From Variovorax paradoxus NBRC 15149 (GTDB taxonomy: Bacteria > Pseudomonadota > Gammaproteobacteria > Burkholderiales > Burkholderiaceae_C), in the NCBI RefSeq assembly GCF_001591365.1, contig NZ_BCUT01000001.1, forward strand, positions 558,001-622,000: a stretch of 64,000 bases of DNA, read 5' to 3'. Shown piece after piece: positions 31,030-39,368 of the stretch. Under the pieces are notes generated by a model. The model made no database searches, was not told where the DNA came from, and saw nothing but the letters and a program-made list of their open reading frames with translations. The position numbers and the translations under genes are program-made. Every line of letters begins with the position of its first letter. Position 1 is the stretch's first letter.

Positions 31030-32364
31030 ATGAATGCCAAGCCTTCGACGACGGCAGCGACCCCGCCCGGTCCAGCGCCGTCCCTGCCGCGCCCCATCCG
31101 TGTCGCGGCCTCCCTGATCCTCCTGCGCGACGGCGCGGGCGGCATGGAAGTGCTGCTGCTGCGCCGCGCCGAGAAGGCCGACGACCAGAACAGCGGCGCC
31201 AGCGTGTTTCCGGGCGGCGTGGTCGATGCGCACGACCGCCGCCTGCACCTGATGTGCAGGGGCCTGGACGACGCCGCGGCCAGCGCGCGCCTGGGCCTGC
31301 CTGAAGGCGGCCTCGACTACTACGCCGCCGCGGTGCGCGAATGCTTCGAGGAAGCGGGCGTCCTGTTCGCAAGCGATGCCGAAGGCCGCCTGGTCGAACT
31401 CGACGGGCTGCCGCCGAGCCGGCTCGAAGCCATGCGCCATGCCGCCGAGCAAGGCACCGATGCGCTGCTTGCCATGTGCGAGGCACAGGGCTGGCGCCTT
31501 GCGATGGACCGGCTCGCCTATTTCAGCCATTGGCTCACGCCGCCCGGCATGCCGCGCCGCTTCGACACCCGCTTCTTCATTGCGCAGATGCCGCCGGCCC
31601 AGTCCGTGAAGCCCGATGGCCGCGAGACCGTGGCGCACATGTGGCTCAAGCCCGCGGAGGCGGCGCACCCGCGCAGCGGCCTCAAGCTGATGAACGTGAC
31701 GCGGCGCACGCTCGAAGAGCTCGCAGGCTTCGGCAGCGCCGCCGACTGCATGGCCCATGCGCGGGCGCTGACGCGGATCGTGCTGAACATGCCGCGCCTG
31801 GCCGACGGGCCCGCGGGCCGCCGCGCGGTGAACATCGACGAAGCCGCCTACGACGAGATCGGCCACCTCGACCCTGAAGGCAAGGGCCATGCGCACTACG
31901 CGCTCGAGCCCGGCCTGGTCACGCGGCTGTCGGCGCGCGTGGTGCGCGTGGCGGGCGCGGCCGATTCGCAGCACGGCTATTTCGTCGGCGGCGAAGGCGG
32001 CCACTGGGCATGGATCGATCCTCCGCCGCACGGCCTGGCGCGGGACGCGGCGCCGGGGCAGGTGAAGTGGCTGCTCTGGACCGCGGCGGGCATGCAGCCC
32101 TCGGCCGCGGCGCTCGATGCGCTTCGATCGGCCTGGCCCGATGCCGCCGTGCTGCGGCCGCAGCCCGGGGACACGCTGCGCCTTGCGGGCGCCACGCTGC
32201 ACGTCAGTCAAGCGGCCGGTCAGGGCGAGCCCGCGCGCCAGTTCCTGCTGGCCGAGGACCGCATGCTGTTCACCGGCCGCGCCGCGGTGTCCGCCGCGCA
32301 CGCCACCGGCGACGCCGAATGGATCGCGCCGGCCAGCGGCTTCATCTTCCGCGTGCCGCGCTAG
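31030..32364 (+). CDS. Nudix hydrolase fused to a degenerate metallo-beta-lactamase-like domain
   Basis: Predicted 444-residue protein. The N-terminal half is a Nudix domain of the NUDT19/CoA-type: MEVLLLRRAEKAD, GASVFPGGVVDAHD, and AVRECFEEAGVLF carrying the REXXEEXG core, followed by FSHWLTPPGMPRRFDTRFF. The second half (about 265-444) follows the layout of LACTB2-like proteins: HGYFVGGEGGHWAWIDPPP, then VKWLLWTAAGMQPSAAA where HxHxDH is expected, and FLLAEDRMLFTGRAAVS where a metal-binding Asp (TGD) is expected. Both metal motifs are absent, so this half is likely non-catalytic. Start ATG at 31030. Confidence 0.82.
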   Translation: MNAKPSTTAATPPGPAPSLPRPIRVAASLILLRDGAGGMEVLLLRRAEKADDQNSGASVFPGGVVDAHDRRLHLMCRGLDDAAASARLGLPEGGLDYYAAAVRECFEEAGVLFASDAEGRLVELDGLPPSRLEAMRHAAEQGTDALLAMCEAQGWRLAMDRLAYFSHWLTPPGMPRRFDTRFFIAQMPPAQSVKPDGRETVAHMWLKPAEAAHPRSGLKLMNVTRRTLEELAGFGSAADCMAHARALTRIVLNMPRLADGPAGRRAVNIDEAAYDEIGHLDPEGKGHAHYALEPGLVTRLSARVVRVAGAADSQHGYFVGGEGGHWAWIDPPPHGLARDAAPGQVKWLLWTAAGMQPSAAALDALRSAWPDAAVLRPQPGDTLRLAGATLHVSQAAGQGEPARQFLLAEDRMLFTGRAAVSAAHATGDAEWIAPASGFIFRVPR

Positions 32365-32373
32365 CGCAAGCTC

Positions 32374-35300
32374 TCACAGCCGGCCGATGGCGGCCTTGAG
32401 TTCCTCGAGCGAAGCGGGCTTGGGCAGGTGCGCGTTGAAGCCCGCCTCCAGCGCCCGGCGTGCATCGGCGCGGCGGCCGAAGCCGGACATCGCGATCGAA
32501 GGCAGCTCGCGCGTGGCCGGACGCCGCCGCACCTCGGCAATGAACTGGTAGCCGTCCATCTCGGGCATGCCGAGGTCCGACACCAGCAGGTCGTAGCTGT
32601 TCGCCTCGAGCAGCTCCAGCCCCTTCTTCGCGCTCTGGGCGACGTCGACGATGGCGCCTTCGAGCCGCAGCACCTCGGCGAACGGGGCCAGCGCATCGGC
32701 GTAGTCGTCCACGGCGAGCACGCGCCAGCCGCTGAGGCTGACTTCGGCCTGGGCCTTCTGGTCCGCCAGCGGCTCGGCCACCGTTCCCACGCGCGGCAGC
32801 CACACGCTGAACTCGGCGCCCTGCCCCAGCCCCGCCGAATGCACCTCGACGCGGCCGCCGTGCGCCCGCGACAGCTCCTGGACCAGCGCCAGGCCAATGC
32901 CCAGGCCGCCGTTGGGCGGCGTCACCTCGGTGTCGGCCTGGTTGAACATGCCGAACACGTGCGGCAGGAATTCCGGTGCAATGCCGCAGCCCGTGTCGCT
33001 GACCGTGAGCCGGCCGAAGCCCTCGCCGGCCGCGGCAACACGCACCGCGATGCGCCCGCCCTCGGGCGTGAACTTGACCGCATTGCTCAGCAGGTTCCAG
33101 GCGATCTGCTCGATGCGCACGCGATCGCCGTCGCAGACCACGCCAGCCTCGCAGTCCAGATCGAGCGCCAGGTTCTTGCCCGCCGCGCCGCTCACGGCGG
33201 CTTGCGCCACCGCCTGCACCAGTTCGCCCAGCTCGACCGCCACGCGATTGAGCCGCAGCTTGCCGGTGCGGATGCGCGAGAGATCGAGCAGGTCGTTGAT
33301 GATGCGCGTCTGGCTCGCCACGGCGCGCTTGATGGTCTCGCCCACGCGCCGCACGGCCGGGTTCTCGGCGGTGCCCGGCGCGTGCATCAGCAGCTCGGCA
33401 TTCATCTGGATCAGGTTGAGCGGCTGCTTCAGTTCGTGCGACATCACGGCCAGGAACCTGTCCTTGAGCTCGTTGGCCATCTGCGCGCTGAGGCTGGCCT
33501 TCTTTTCCTTGAACAGGCGGTGCTCCTGCGCGAGTTCATGCTGCTTGGTGCCCGTCATGTCGCGCGCGATCTTGGCAAAGCCGCCGCCCGCGGCCGCCTC
33601 CAGCGAAGTGGTGACGCCGCTGCAGAAGAAGCGGCTGCCGTCCTTGCGCTGGTGCCAGCGCTCGTCCTCGGCGCGGCCCAGTTCGAGCGCGCGGCGCATC
33701 TCGCCCTCGGGCACGCCGTTTGCGCGGTCCTCGGCGGTGAAGATGATCGCGAGCGGCTTGCGCAGCATTTCGTCTTCCGCGTAGCCGAAGATGCGCTGCG
33801 CGCCCGCGTTCCAGCTGGTGATCAGGCCCTGCTCGTCGGCCGTGATGATGGCGAAGTCGCGCGTGGTGGCCGCCACCAGCCGCAGCCGCTCTTCCCCCGC
33901 GCGCACCCGCTCCTCGGCGGCGCGCAGGTCGGTGATGTCGAAGAAGTTGAGGATCGCGCCTTCGATCCTGTCTTCCGCCGTGCGGTACGGAAGTATCCGG
34001 GCCAGGAAGTGCCGCCCGTCCACGCTGGTCACGTGCCGTTCGCTGGCGCGCAGCTCCTTGAAGGCAGCCGCCGTGTCGTCCGCCAGTTGGGGATAGTCGA
34101 GCCGGCTCGTGATGTCGAACAGCGAACGCCCGAGGTCCGACGAGATCAGGTTGAACAGGCTGCTCGCATGCGGCGTGAAGCGCTTGACGTGCATGCCGCG
34201 GTCCACGAAAACCGTGGCGATCTCGGACGAGGCAATCAGGTTCTGCAGGTCGTCGTTGATGTGGCCGCGCTCTTCCACCTTCAGCTTGAGCTCGAAGTTG
34301 ACGGTCACGAGCTCCTCGTTCATCGACTGCAGCTCTTCCTTGCTGGTTTCCAGTTCTTCCGTGGCCGAGCGCAGTTCCTCGTTGATGGCCTGCAGTTCCT
34401 CGTTGGAGGCCTTGAGCTCCTCGGTCGAGGTTTCGGAGGTCTCGATGGTGTCCTGCAGATGCAGCTTGAGCTGGCGGATCTCGTCTTCCATCTTGCCGAT
34501 GAGCTGCTCGCGCGCCGCATGGGCCGGCTCGCCGCCTTCGGGGCGCATGCTCTCCTCGATCTCGTCGAACACCACCAGCGTGAGCTGCTGGGCGCCTGCC
34601 TTCTTCTCGTCGTCGGTCTGCTGCAGCGGCCGCACGGTGATGTTGAGAAACACCTGCCGGCCGTCGCCGCGCTTCTGCATGAGCCGCGTCTCCACGCTGC
34701 GGTTGGTCTGCGCGGCCTTGAAGAGCGCGGTCCGCAGCTCCAGCCGCAGGTCGGGCCGCACGTTGTTCAGCAGGTTGTTCGACGGTTCGCCGCCGGGCCG
34801 CTCGAGGAAGCGGCCCACGCCGGTGGACAGGTGCAGCACGTCGTGGTCGGCGTTGATGAGCACGCTGGGCGGCGAGAACTGCTCCAGCGCGCGCTGGTGC
34901 AGCTCGGCAAAGCTCAGGCGCTCGCTGCGCTTTTGCGCACGCAGCGCCTGCATCGAGCCCGTGGCCCCGGGCTTGGCCGGCGCATCGCTGATGAGGGGCA
35001 CGTGGCGCCCCGGCGAGAGTTCGGGATTGACGCGGTAGATGCGGTTCTTCTTGTCGACGGAAGTGAACAGGCTGCCCGCCACGTCGATCGATTCCGAAGT
35101 GCCCAGGAACAGGTAGCCGCCGGGCCTGAGCGCAATGCGGAACATCTCCAGCACATGCCCCTGGGCCGCGCGGTCGAGATAGATCAGGAGATTGCGGCAG
35201 CAGATGACGTCCAGCCGAGAGAACGGCGGATCGCGCAGCAGGTTGTGCACTGCAAACAGCACCGGCTCGCGCACCGAAGTGGCCACGCGGTACTGGTCCT

Positions 35301-36525
35301 GGTCGGCCACGAAGAACTGCCGCAGCCGCGAAGGCGAGATGTCCTCCGCGATGCCGCGGGCGTAGAGGCCCCGGCGCGCCACGGCAATCGCACGCTCGTC
35401 GATGTCGGTGGCAAAGACCTGGATGTCCAGCGGCTTGGACTGCCGGTCGACCTGTTCGCGCAGCAGCATGCTCAGCGAATAGGCCTCCTCGCCGGTGGCG
35501 CAGCCCGCCACCCAGGCGCGCACCTGCTCGCCGGGCTGCTTGCTCTCGATCAGCGCGGGAAGCGCCTCGCGCTCGAGGGCTTCGAAGGCGTCGGGATCGC
35601 GAAAGAAGTTGGTCACGCTGATGAGCATGTCCTGCAGCAGCGGCGCCGCTTCCTCGGGGTGATTGCGCAGGAAGTCGCGATAGGCCGGCAGGTCGGCCAG
35701 CCGGTTCACCTGCAGCCGGCGCTCCAGCCGGCGCAGCACCGTGGCCCGCTTGTAATGGCGGAAATCGTGCCGCGTGTAGGTGCGCAGGAGGCCCATGACC
35801 TCCTGCAGCGCCTGCTCTGCCAGGCTGGCTTCCGTGCCGCTGTCGGGTGCCGGCGCAGCCCGGCCCGCCGGCTCGTCGTAAGGCAGGCGGATGTGCTGCG
35901 CATTGCGCCACAGTTCGACCAGCCATCGCCCCATGTCGGCCACCGGCAGCACGATGTCGACCATGCCGGTGGCGATGGCTGCGTGCGGCATGGCGTCGTG
36001 CGCCGCATCGCCGGGCGCCTGCGCCAAGGCAATGCCGCCGTGCTCCTTTACGCGGGTGAGGCCGACCGCCCCATCGCTGCCCATGCCCGACATCACGATG
36101 CAGACGGCCCGCTCCCTGTGGACCTCGGCCATGGTGCGAAAGAACAGGTCGATCTCCATGTGCGGCCCCGCGACGCGGCGGCTGGCGGCCACCTGCAGGT
36201 GGCCGTCGTTCATCGTCAGCGCCACACCCGGCGGAATCACGTAGACGTGGTTGGCCTCGACCGGCGTCGGCTGGTCGACCTGCGCGACCGGCATCCGGGT
36301 GGCGCGCTGCAGGATGTCGGCGGCGCTGCTCTCGTGTTCGGGCGAGAGATGCAGGATGACGACAAAGGCCATGCCCGCATCGGAGGGCATGTTCTCGAAA
36401 AAGCGGATCAGCGCTTCCAGCCCGCCCGCGGACGCGCCGATGCCAACGACCGGGAATCCCAGCGCACTTGGCGCAAGCTCGCCTTTGTCGGTGGCAGAAG
36501 ACGGTGGCGGATTCGATTGGGGCAT
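32374..36525 (-). CDS. CheB-CheR-PAS-histidine kinase-receiver hybrid
   Basis: Predicted 1383-residue cytoplasmic signalling protein. Order: CheB-type methylesterase (~25-205; GIGASAGGLEAL, LHLSPEHESSA, MSGMGSDGA) without its usual receiver; CheR-type methyltransferase (~235-490; NFFRDPDAF, GCATGEEAYSLSML, ICCRNLLIYL); a PAS-like segment; a long coiled coil with repeated Glu-Glu-Leu steps (about 665-760); two PAS domains; a HisKA domain (SHELKQPLNLI, His near 1028); HATPase (LLSNAVKFTPEGG, DTGCGIAPEF); and a C-terminal receiver (VSDLGMPEMDG near 1316). ATG at 36525 is preferred to an upstream TTG. Such proteins couple methylation chemistry to a phosphorelay; the output is unknown. Confidence 0.93.
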   Translation of the reverse strand: MPQSNPPPSSATDKGELAPSALGFPVVGIGASAGGLEALIRFFENMPSDAGMAFVVILHLSPEHESSAADILQRATRMPVAQVDQPTPVEANHVYVIPPGVALTMNDGHLQVAASRRVAGPHMEIDLFFRTMAEVHRERAVCIVMSGMGSDGAVGLTRVKEHGGIALAQAPGDAAHDAMPHAAIATGMVDIVLPVADMGRWLVELWRNAQHIRLPYDEPAGRAAPAPDSGTEASLAEQALQEVMGLLRTYTRHDFRHYKRATVLRRLERRLQVNRLADLPAYRDFLRNHPEEAAPLLQDMLISVTNFFRDPDAFEALEREALPALIESKQPGEQVRAWVAGCATGEEAYSLSMLLREQVDRQSKPLDIQVFATDIDERAIAVARRGLYARGIAEDISPSRLRQFFVADQDQYRVATSVREPVLFAVHNLLRDPPFSRLDVICCRNLLIYLDRAAQGHVLEMFRIALRPGGYLFLGTSESIDVAGSLFTSVDKKNRIYRVNPELSPGRHVPLISDAPAKPGATGSMQALRAQKRSERLSFAELHQRALEQFSPPSVLINADHDVLHLSTGVGRFLERPGGEPSNNLLNNVRPDLRLELRTALFKAAQTNRSVETRLMQKRGDGRQVFLNITVRPLQQTDDEKKAGAQQLTLVVFDEIEESMRPEGGEPAHAAREQLIGKMEDEIRQLKLHLQDTIETSETSTEELKASNEELQAINEELRSATEELETSKEELQSMNEELVTVNFELKLKVEERGHINDDLQNLIASSEIATVFVDRGMHVKRFTPHASSLFNLISSDLGRSLFDITSRLDYPQLADDTAAAFKELRASERHVTSVDGRHFLARILPYRTAEDRIEGAILNFFDITDLRAAEERVRAGEERLRLVAATTRDFAIITADEQGLITSWNAGAQRIFGYAEDEMLRKPLAIIFTAEDRANGVPEGEMRRALELGRAEDERWHQRKDGSRFFCSGVTTSLEAAAGGGFAKIARDMTGTKQHELAQEHRLFKEKKASLSAQMANELKDRFLAVMSHELKQPLNLIQMNAELLMHAPGTAENPAVRRVGETIKRAVASQTRIINDLLDLSRIRTGKLRLNRVAVELGELVQAVAQAAVSGAAGKNLALDLDCEAGVVCDGDRVRIEQIAWNLLSNAVKFTPEGGRIAVRVAAAGEGFGRLTVSDTGCGIAPEFLPHVFGMFNQADTEVTPPNGGLGIGLALVQELSRAHGGRVEVHSAGLGQGAEFSVWLPRVGTVAEPLADQKAQAEVSLSGWRVLAVDDYADALAPFAEVLRLEGAIVDVAQSAKKGLELLEANSYDLLVSDLGMPEMDGYQFIAEVRRRPATRELPSIAMSGFGRRADARRALEAGFNAHLPKPASLEELKAAIGRL

Positions 36526-36741
36526 TGGAATCTTTGCGGACCGGAGCCTCCGGTCCTGCGGTGCGCGGCGTTCGATCCTCAAATTTTGCCACTGCTCCTA
36601 CAAATGGCAGCGGCGCATCTTGCCGGGGCCGGCGGACTGCCCGACGGCACGTCGTCCGACGCCTTGCATCGCGCCCGCCGCCTAGCTTTGGCGCGATTCA
36701 ACTCGAGCACTCTACGCCTTCACGCCCAAGGAGCATTCGCA

Positions 36742-37029
36742 ATGAACACGCAGGACGCAGCCGCCGGGAGCGGCACCGAGGAACCGGGCATCGACTTGAA
36801 CTACAGGGGCTGGCACTTCAAGTACGGTGCGCAGCGCACCGGCCCGGGCGTATACCGCCCCGTGGTCGTGTGCCTCGGCCGGAGACACGGCGCGGAGCAA
36901 AAAGAAACGCTGCCCAACGACACCGACGAGATCGCCTATGCCACCGAGGCGGAGGCGCTGCGGCATGCGGAGCAGCAGGCGATGCGCTGGGTGCACGACC
37001 GCACCGGCGATGGCCAGGGTCAGCTCTGA
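36742..37029 (+). CDS. Hypothetical protein, 95 residues
   Basis: Starts MNTQDAAAGSGTEEPGIDLN and continues YRGWHFKYGAQRTGPGVYRP, VVVCLGRRH, then an acidic helix TDEIAYATEAEALRHAEQQA. The pattern of two or three strands followed by a helix suggests a small alpha/beta fold, but I recognise no family. ATG at 36742 is eight bases after AAGGAG. Divergent from the hybrid kinase gene across 216 bases. Confidence 0.65.
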   Translation: MNTQDAAAGSGTEEPGIDLNYRGWHFKYGAQRTGPGVYRPVVVCLGRRHGAEQKETLPNDTDEIAYATEAEALRHAEQQAMRWVHDRTGDGQGQL

Positions 37030-37203
37030 CGCAGGCTTTCTGGCATTGCCCGGCATCCCCGCAAGGGCACCCGTCCGCCCATGTAGTCTGTGCTGTCGCA
37101 GCACACGAGAAAGCTTCCTACGCGGCGCGCCCGGCCTCCGTCCGAATCTTCTTCGACACCACATTGGGCCGAGGTCGTTCCGCGAAAAAGTGAAGGAACA
37201 TCC

Positions 37204-37464
37204 ATGACCGCATTGGACCTGTTGAACCTGGATGTACTGCTCGCGCGCAGCGTGCTGCTGCGCGCCGACTACATGCACGTGCAGAGCCGCATCCGCGACG
37301 CGATGTCGCGCCATCGGCTCGCTGCCGGCAGCCTCCCGGCGGACGAGGACTTCGGCGAGCTCACCCGCGCCATGAGCCGTTCGCTCTCGGCCGACGCGCG
37401 CTACCTCTGCACGCTGTCGGCCATGGTGCGCGGCATCATCGAGCGGGCCAAGGCCGAGGCCTGA
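37204..37464 (+). CDS. Hypothetical helical protein, 86 residues
   Basis: Starts MTALDLLNLDVLLARSVLLR and is predicted all-helical, with the segments YMHVQSRIRDAMSRHRLAAG and FGELTRAMSRSLSADARYL. Amphipathic helices suggest a small oligomerising protein. No family recognised. The ATG at 37204 follows AAGGAA five bases upstream. Confidence 0.6.
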   Translation: MTALDLLNLDVLLARSVLLRADYMHVQSRIRDAMSRHRLAAGSLPADEDFGELTRAMSRSLSADARYLCTLSAMVRGIIERAKAEA

Positions 37465-37554
37465 GCACCGCTCGCCCGCGCCTGTCTTTTCGCGACAGGA
37501 AGCCGAGCCGCCGTCCGACAGTTCGCGCCGCCGCACCGGCGCAGCGTTGCCGGC

Positions 37555-37767
37555 ATGAAGCCCTCCAGACAAGTCAAGTCCGACGAACGCGACAACGCGC
37601 GCGTGTTCCGCTGGGGCATCGGCGCGGCCATCTTCGTTTTCATCCTGGCGCTGGCCTACAACTTCCTGACGCAGACGCGCGAGGAAGGGCCGGTCAAGCC
37701 GTCGACGCCGACGCAGACCCAGAGCGCGCCGCAGACGGCGCCGGCTAACCCACCGCCGGGCAAATAG
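37555..37767 (+). CDS. Small single-pass membrane protein, 70 residues
   Basis: Charged N-terminus (MKPSRQVKSDERDNARVFRW), one transmembrane helix (GIGAAIFVFILALAYNFL, about 21-38) and a Pro/Thr/Gln-rich tail outside. The positive-inside pattern places the N-terminus in the cytoplasm. Function not recognised. Ends 26 bases from the convergent cNMP-domain gene. Confidence 0.6.
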   Translation: MKPSRQVKSDERDNARVFRWGIGAAIFVFILALAYNFLTQTREEGPVKPSTPTQTQSAPQTAPANPPPGK

Positions 37768-37793
37768 CGCATCGGCCGCGGCCGGCCCGGTGC

Positions 37794-38213
37794 CTACCCC
37801 AGCCCGAGCTGCCCGCGCATGGCCCTCGTGCGCTCGATGGCCATGCCCAGCAGCTTCAGCGCCACCTGCGGGTGCTGCTCGCAAAGCCCGCGCATGGCCG
37901 CCACGGGAATCAGGTAGACCGACGAAGCCTCGGCCGCCACCAGCGTGTGCTTTGCCTGGTAGCGGTTTTCGCCGAGCGAAGGGCCAAGGAAGAAGTCGTG
38001 CTGGCAGATCAGGTCGGTGACGACGTCGGCGCCGCTCGCGCGTCCGTGGCTCACCACCTGGAGCAGCCCGCTCGCCACGCAATAGACCCGGTCGGTCCAC
38101 TCGCCAGAGGCAAGAACGGTTTCATCGCACTGGTAGGCGCGCAGTTCGCTGGCCTCGTCCAATGCCGTGCGGTCCGCATGCGGCAGATCGGCGACCAGGG
38201 TATGCAAGTACAT
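37794..38213 (-). CDS. Stand-alone cyclic-nucleotide-binding domain protein
   Basis: Predicted 139-residue Crp/Fnr-type sensory domain: LRAYQCDETVLASGEWTDRV, YCVASGLLQVVSHG, FFLGPSLGENRYQAKHTLVA, then a final helix CEQHPQVALKLLGMAIERTR like the Crp dimerisation helix. It stops where a helix-turn-helix domain would begin, so it cannot bind DNA like Crp. The usual phosphate-binding RxA motif is not clear, so the ligand is uncertain. It lies 79 bases downstream of a LysR gene on the same strand. Confidence 0.78.
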   Translation of the reverse strand: MYLHTLVADLPHADRTALDEASELRAYQCDETVLASGEWTDRVYCVASGLLQVVSHGRASGADVVTDLICQHDFFLGPSLGENRYQAKHTLVAAEASSVYLIPVAAMRGLCEQHPQVALKLLGMAIERTRAMRGQLGLG

Positions 38214-38292
38214 GACCGAATGGTCGCCGAAGCCACTGCAGAGTGCATTCCCATGAATTGGGTATCCGGTGCAGGAAAGCCACGGCGCCGCC

Positions 38293-39234
38293 TCAAGCCG
38301 CGGACTTCACCCTGGCCGCGCGCCGCAGGCATTCGATCAGCTGCTGCGTGCTGGGCGTGCGCCGGCGCCCGCGCATGGTGATGAGGCCCACCGGCGGCAG
38401 CTCGATCGGCACCTTGAGCGCCAGCACCTTGAGCATGCCCTGCTGCTGGAAATGCCGCGCCACCGAGCGCGCCATGAAGGCCACCGCATCGCGCTGCTGC
38501 AAAAAGCTGATCTGCGCGAGGAACGAGGCCGATTCGATGATGTCCGCCGGCGGATGCACGCCGTCGCGAAAGAACATCTGGTCGAGCTTCACGCGCAGCG
38601 AGGCCCAGGGCGGCGGCATCACGCAGTGCTCCCTGGCCAGGTCGGCCCAGCCCAGGCGGCGCTTTGCGGCCAGCGGGTGCCCCGGGCGCACCACCGCCTG
38701 CATGGGCTCGGCAAGCAGCGCCTCGGTCTCGAGGTCGGGCGCGGCGTAGCCGGGTTCCAGCCGCCCGACGAACAGGTCGAGCTCGCCCAGGCGCAGCTTG
38801 GGCAACAGGCGCGTGAGGTCGCCCTCTTCCACCAGCACCGTGGTCTGCGAGGAGTTGGCCTTGAGCATCTCGACCGCGCGCGCCAGCAGCACCGGCATGG
38901 CCACCACCATGGCGCCCACGCTGGTGCGGCCCGCGGCGCCGCTGGCCACGGCGGCGATCTCGTCGCGCGTGCGGTCGTAGTCGGCCAGCACCGAGCGCGC
39001 GAAGCGCACCACGCTCTCGCCATAGGGCGTGGGCTCGGTGCCGCGCGTGGAGCGCTCGAACAGCGCCAGGCCGAACATGCGCTCGATTTCCACCAGCGAC
39101 TTGGACACCGCCGGCTGCGTGACCGACAGGAACTCGGCCGCGCGGCCCAGGTGGCGGAACTGGTCGAGCGCCACCAGCATCTGCAGGTGGCGCAACTTGA
39201 GGTTGGAACGCAGGACGCGGTCGATCTGGCTCAT
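38293..39234 (-). CDS. LysR-family transcriptional regulator
   Basis: Predicted 313-residue regulator with an N-terminal winged helix (LRHLQMLVALDQFRHLGRAA, LSVTQPAVSKSLVEIERMFG) and a periplasmic-binding-like effector domain. The GalR/CbsR-like subgroup is suggested by the LKLRHLQ start, though effector is not readable. Divergent from the sugar-acid operon starting at 39369, with a 9-bp inverted repeat in between, so it most likely controls that operon. Confidence 0.92.
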   Translation of the reverse strand: MSQIDRVLRSNLKLRHLQMLVALDQFRHLGRAAEFLSVTQPAVSKSLVEIERMFGLALFERSTRGTEPTPYGESVVRFARSVLADYDRTRDEIAAVASGAAGRTSVGAMVVAMPVLLARAVEMLKANSSQTTVLVEEGDLTRLLPKLRLGELDLFVGRLEPGYAAPDLETEALLAEPMQAVVRPGHPLAAKRRLGWADLAREHCVMPPPWASLRVKLDQMFFRDGVHPPADIIESASFLAQISFLQQRDAVAFMARSVARHFQQQGMLKVLALKVPIELPPVGLITMRGRRRTPSTQQLIECLRRAARVKSAA

Positions 39235-39255
39235 CGTGGTGTGTGCGGCTGTTTC

Positions 39256-39283
39256 CTCTTCATAACCTCCGGGCTATGAAGAG
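39256..39283. promoter_or_regulatory. Candidate LysR-regulator operator
   Basis: CTCTTCATA (39256-39264) and TATGAAGAG (39275-39283) are perfect 9-bp inverted halves around a 10-base spacer. The site lies 22 bases upstream of the LysR start and 86 before the divergent binding-protein gene. Symmetry and placement fit an autoregulatory LysR recognition site controlling both directions. Confidence 0.65.
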
Positions 39284-39368
39284 AGTCCGCTATTTCATTG
39301 GATTGCAATGATTGTCTACTGAAGAATGCGCCCAGCTTTCTCGAACAACAATCGTCGGAGACACACGC

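Noticed and set aside
32428..37029. Open frame of about 1530 codons on plus opposite the CheB-CheR hybrid
   Set aside because: Antisense to a well-supported signalling protein with clear domain motifs. Only its last 96 codons (36742-37029), which have their own ribosome site, are kept as a gene.
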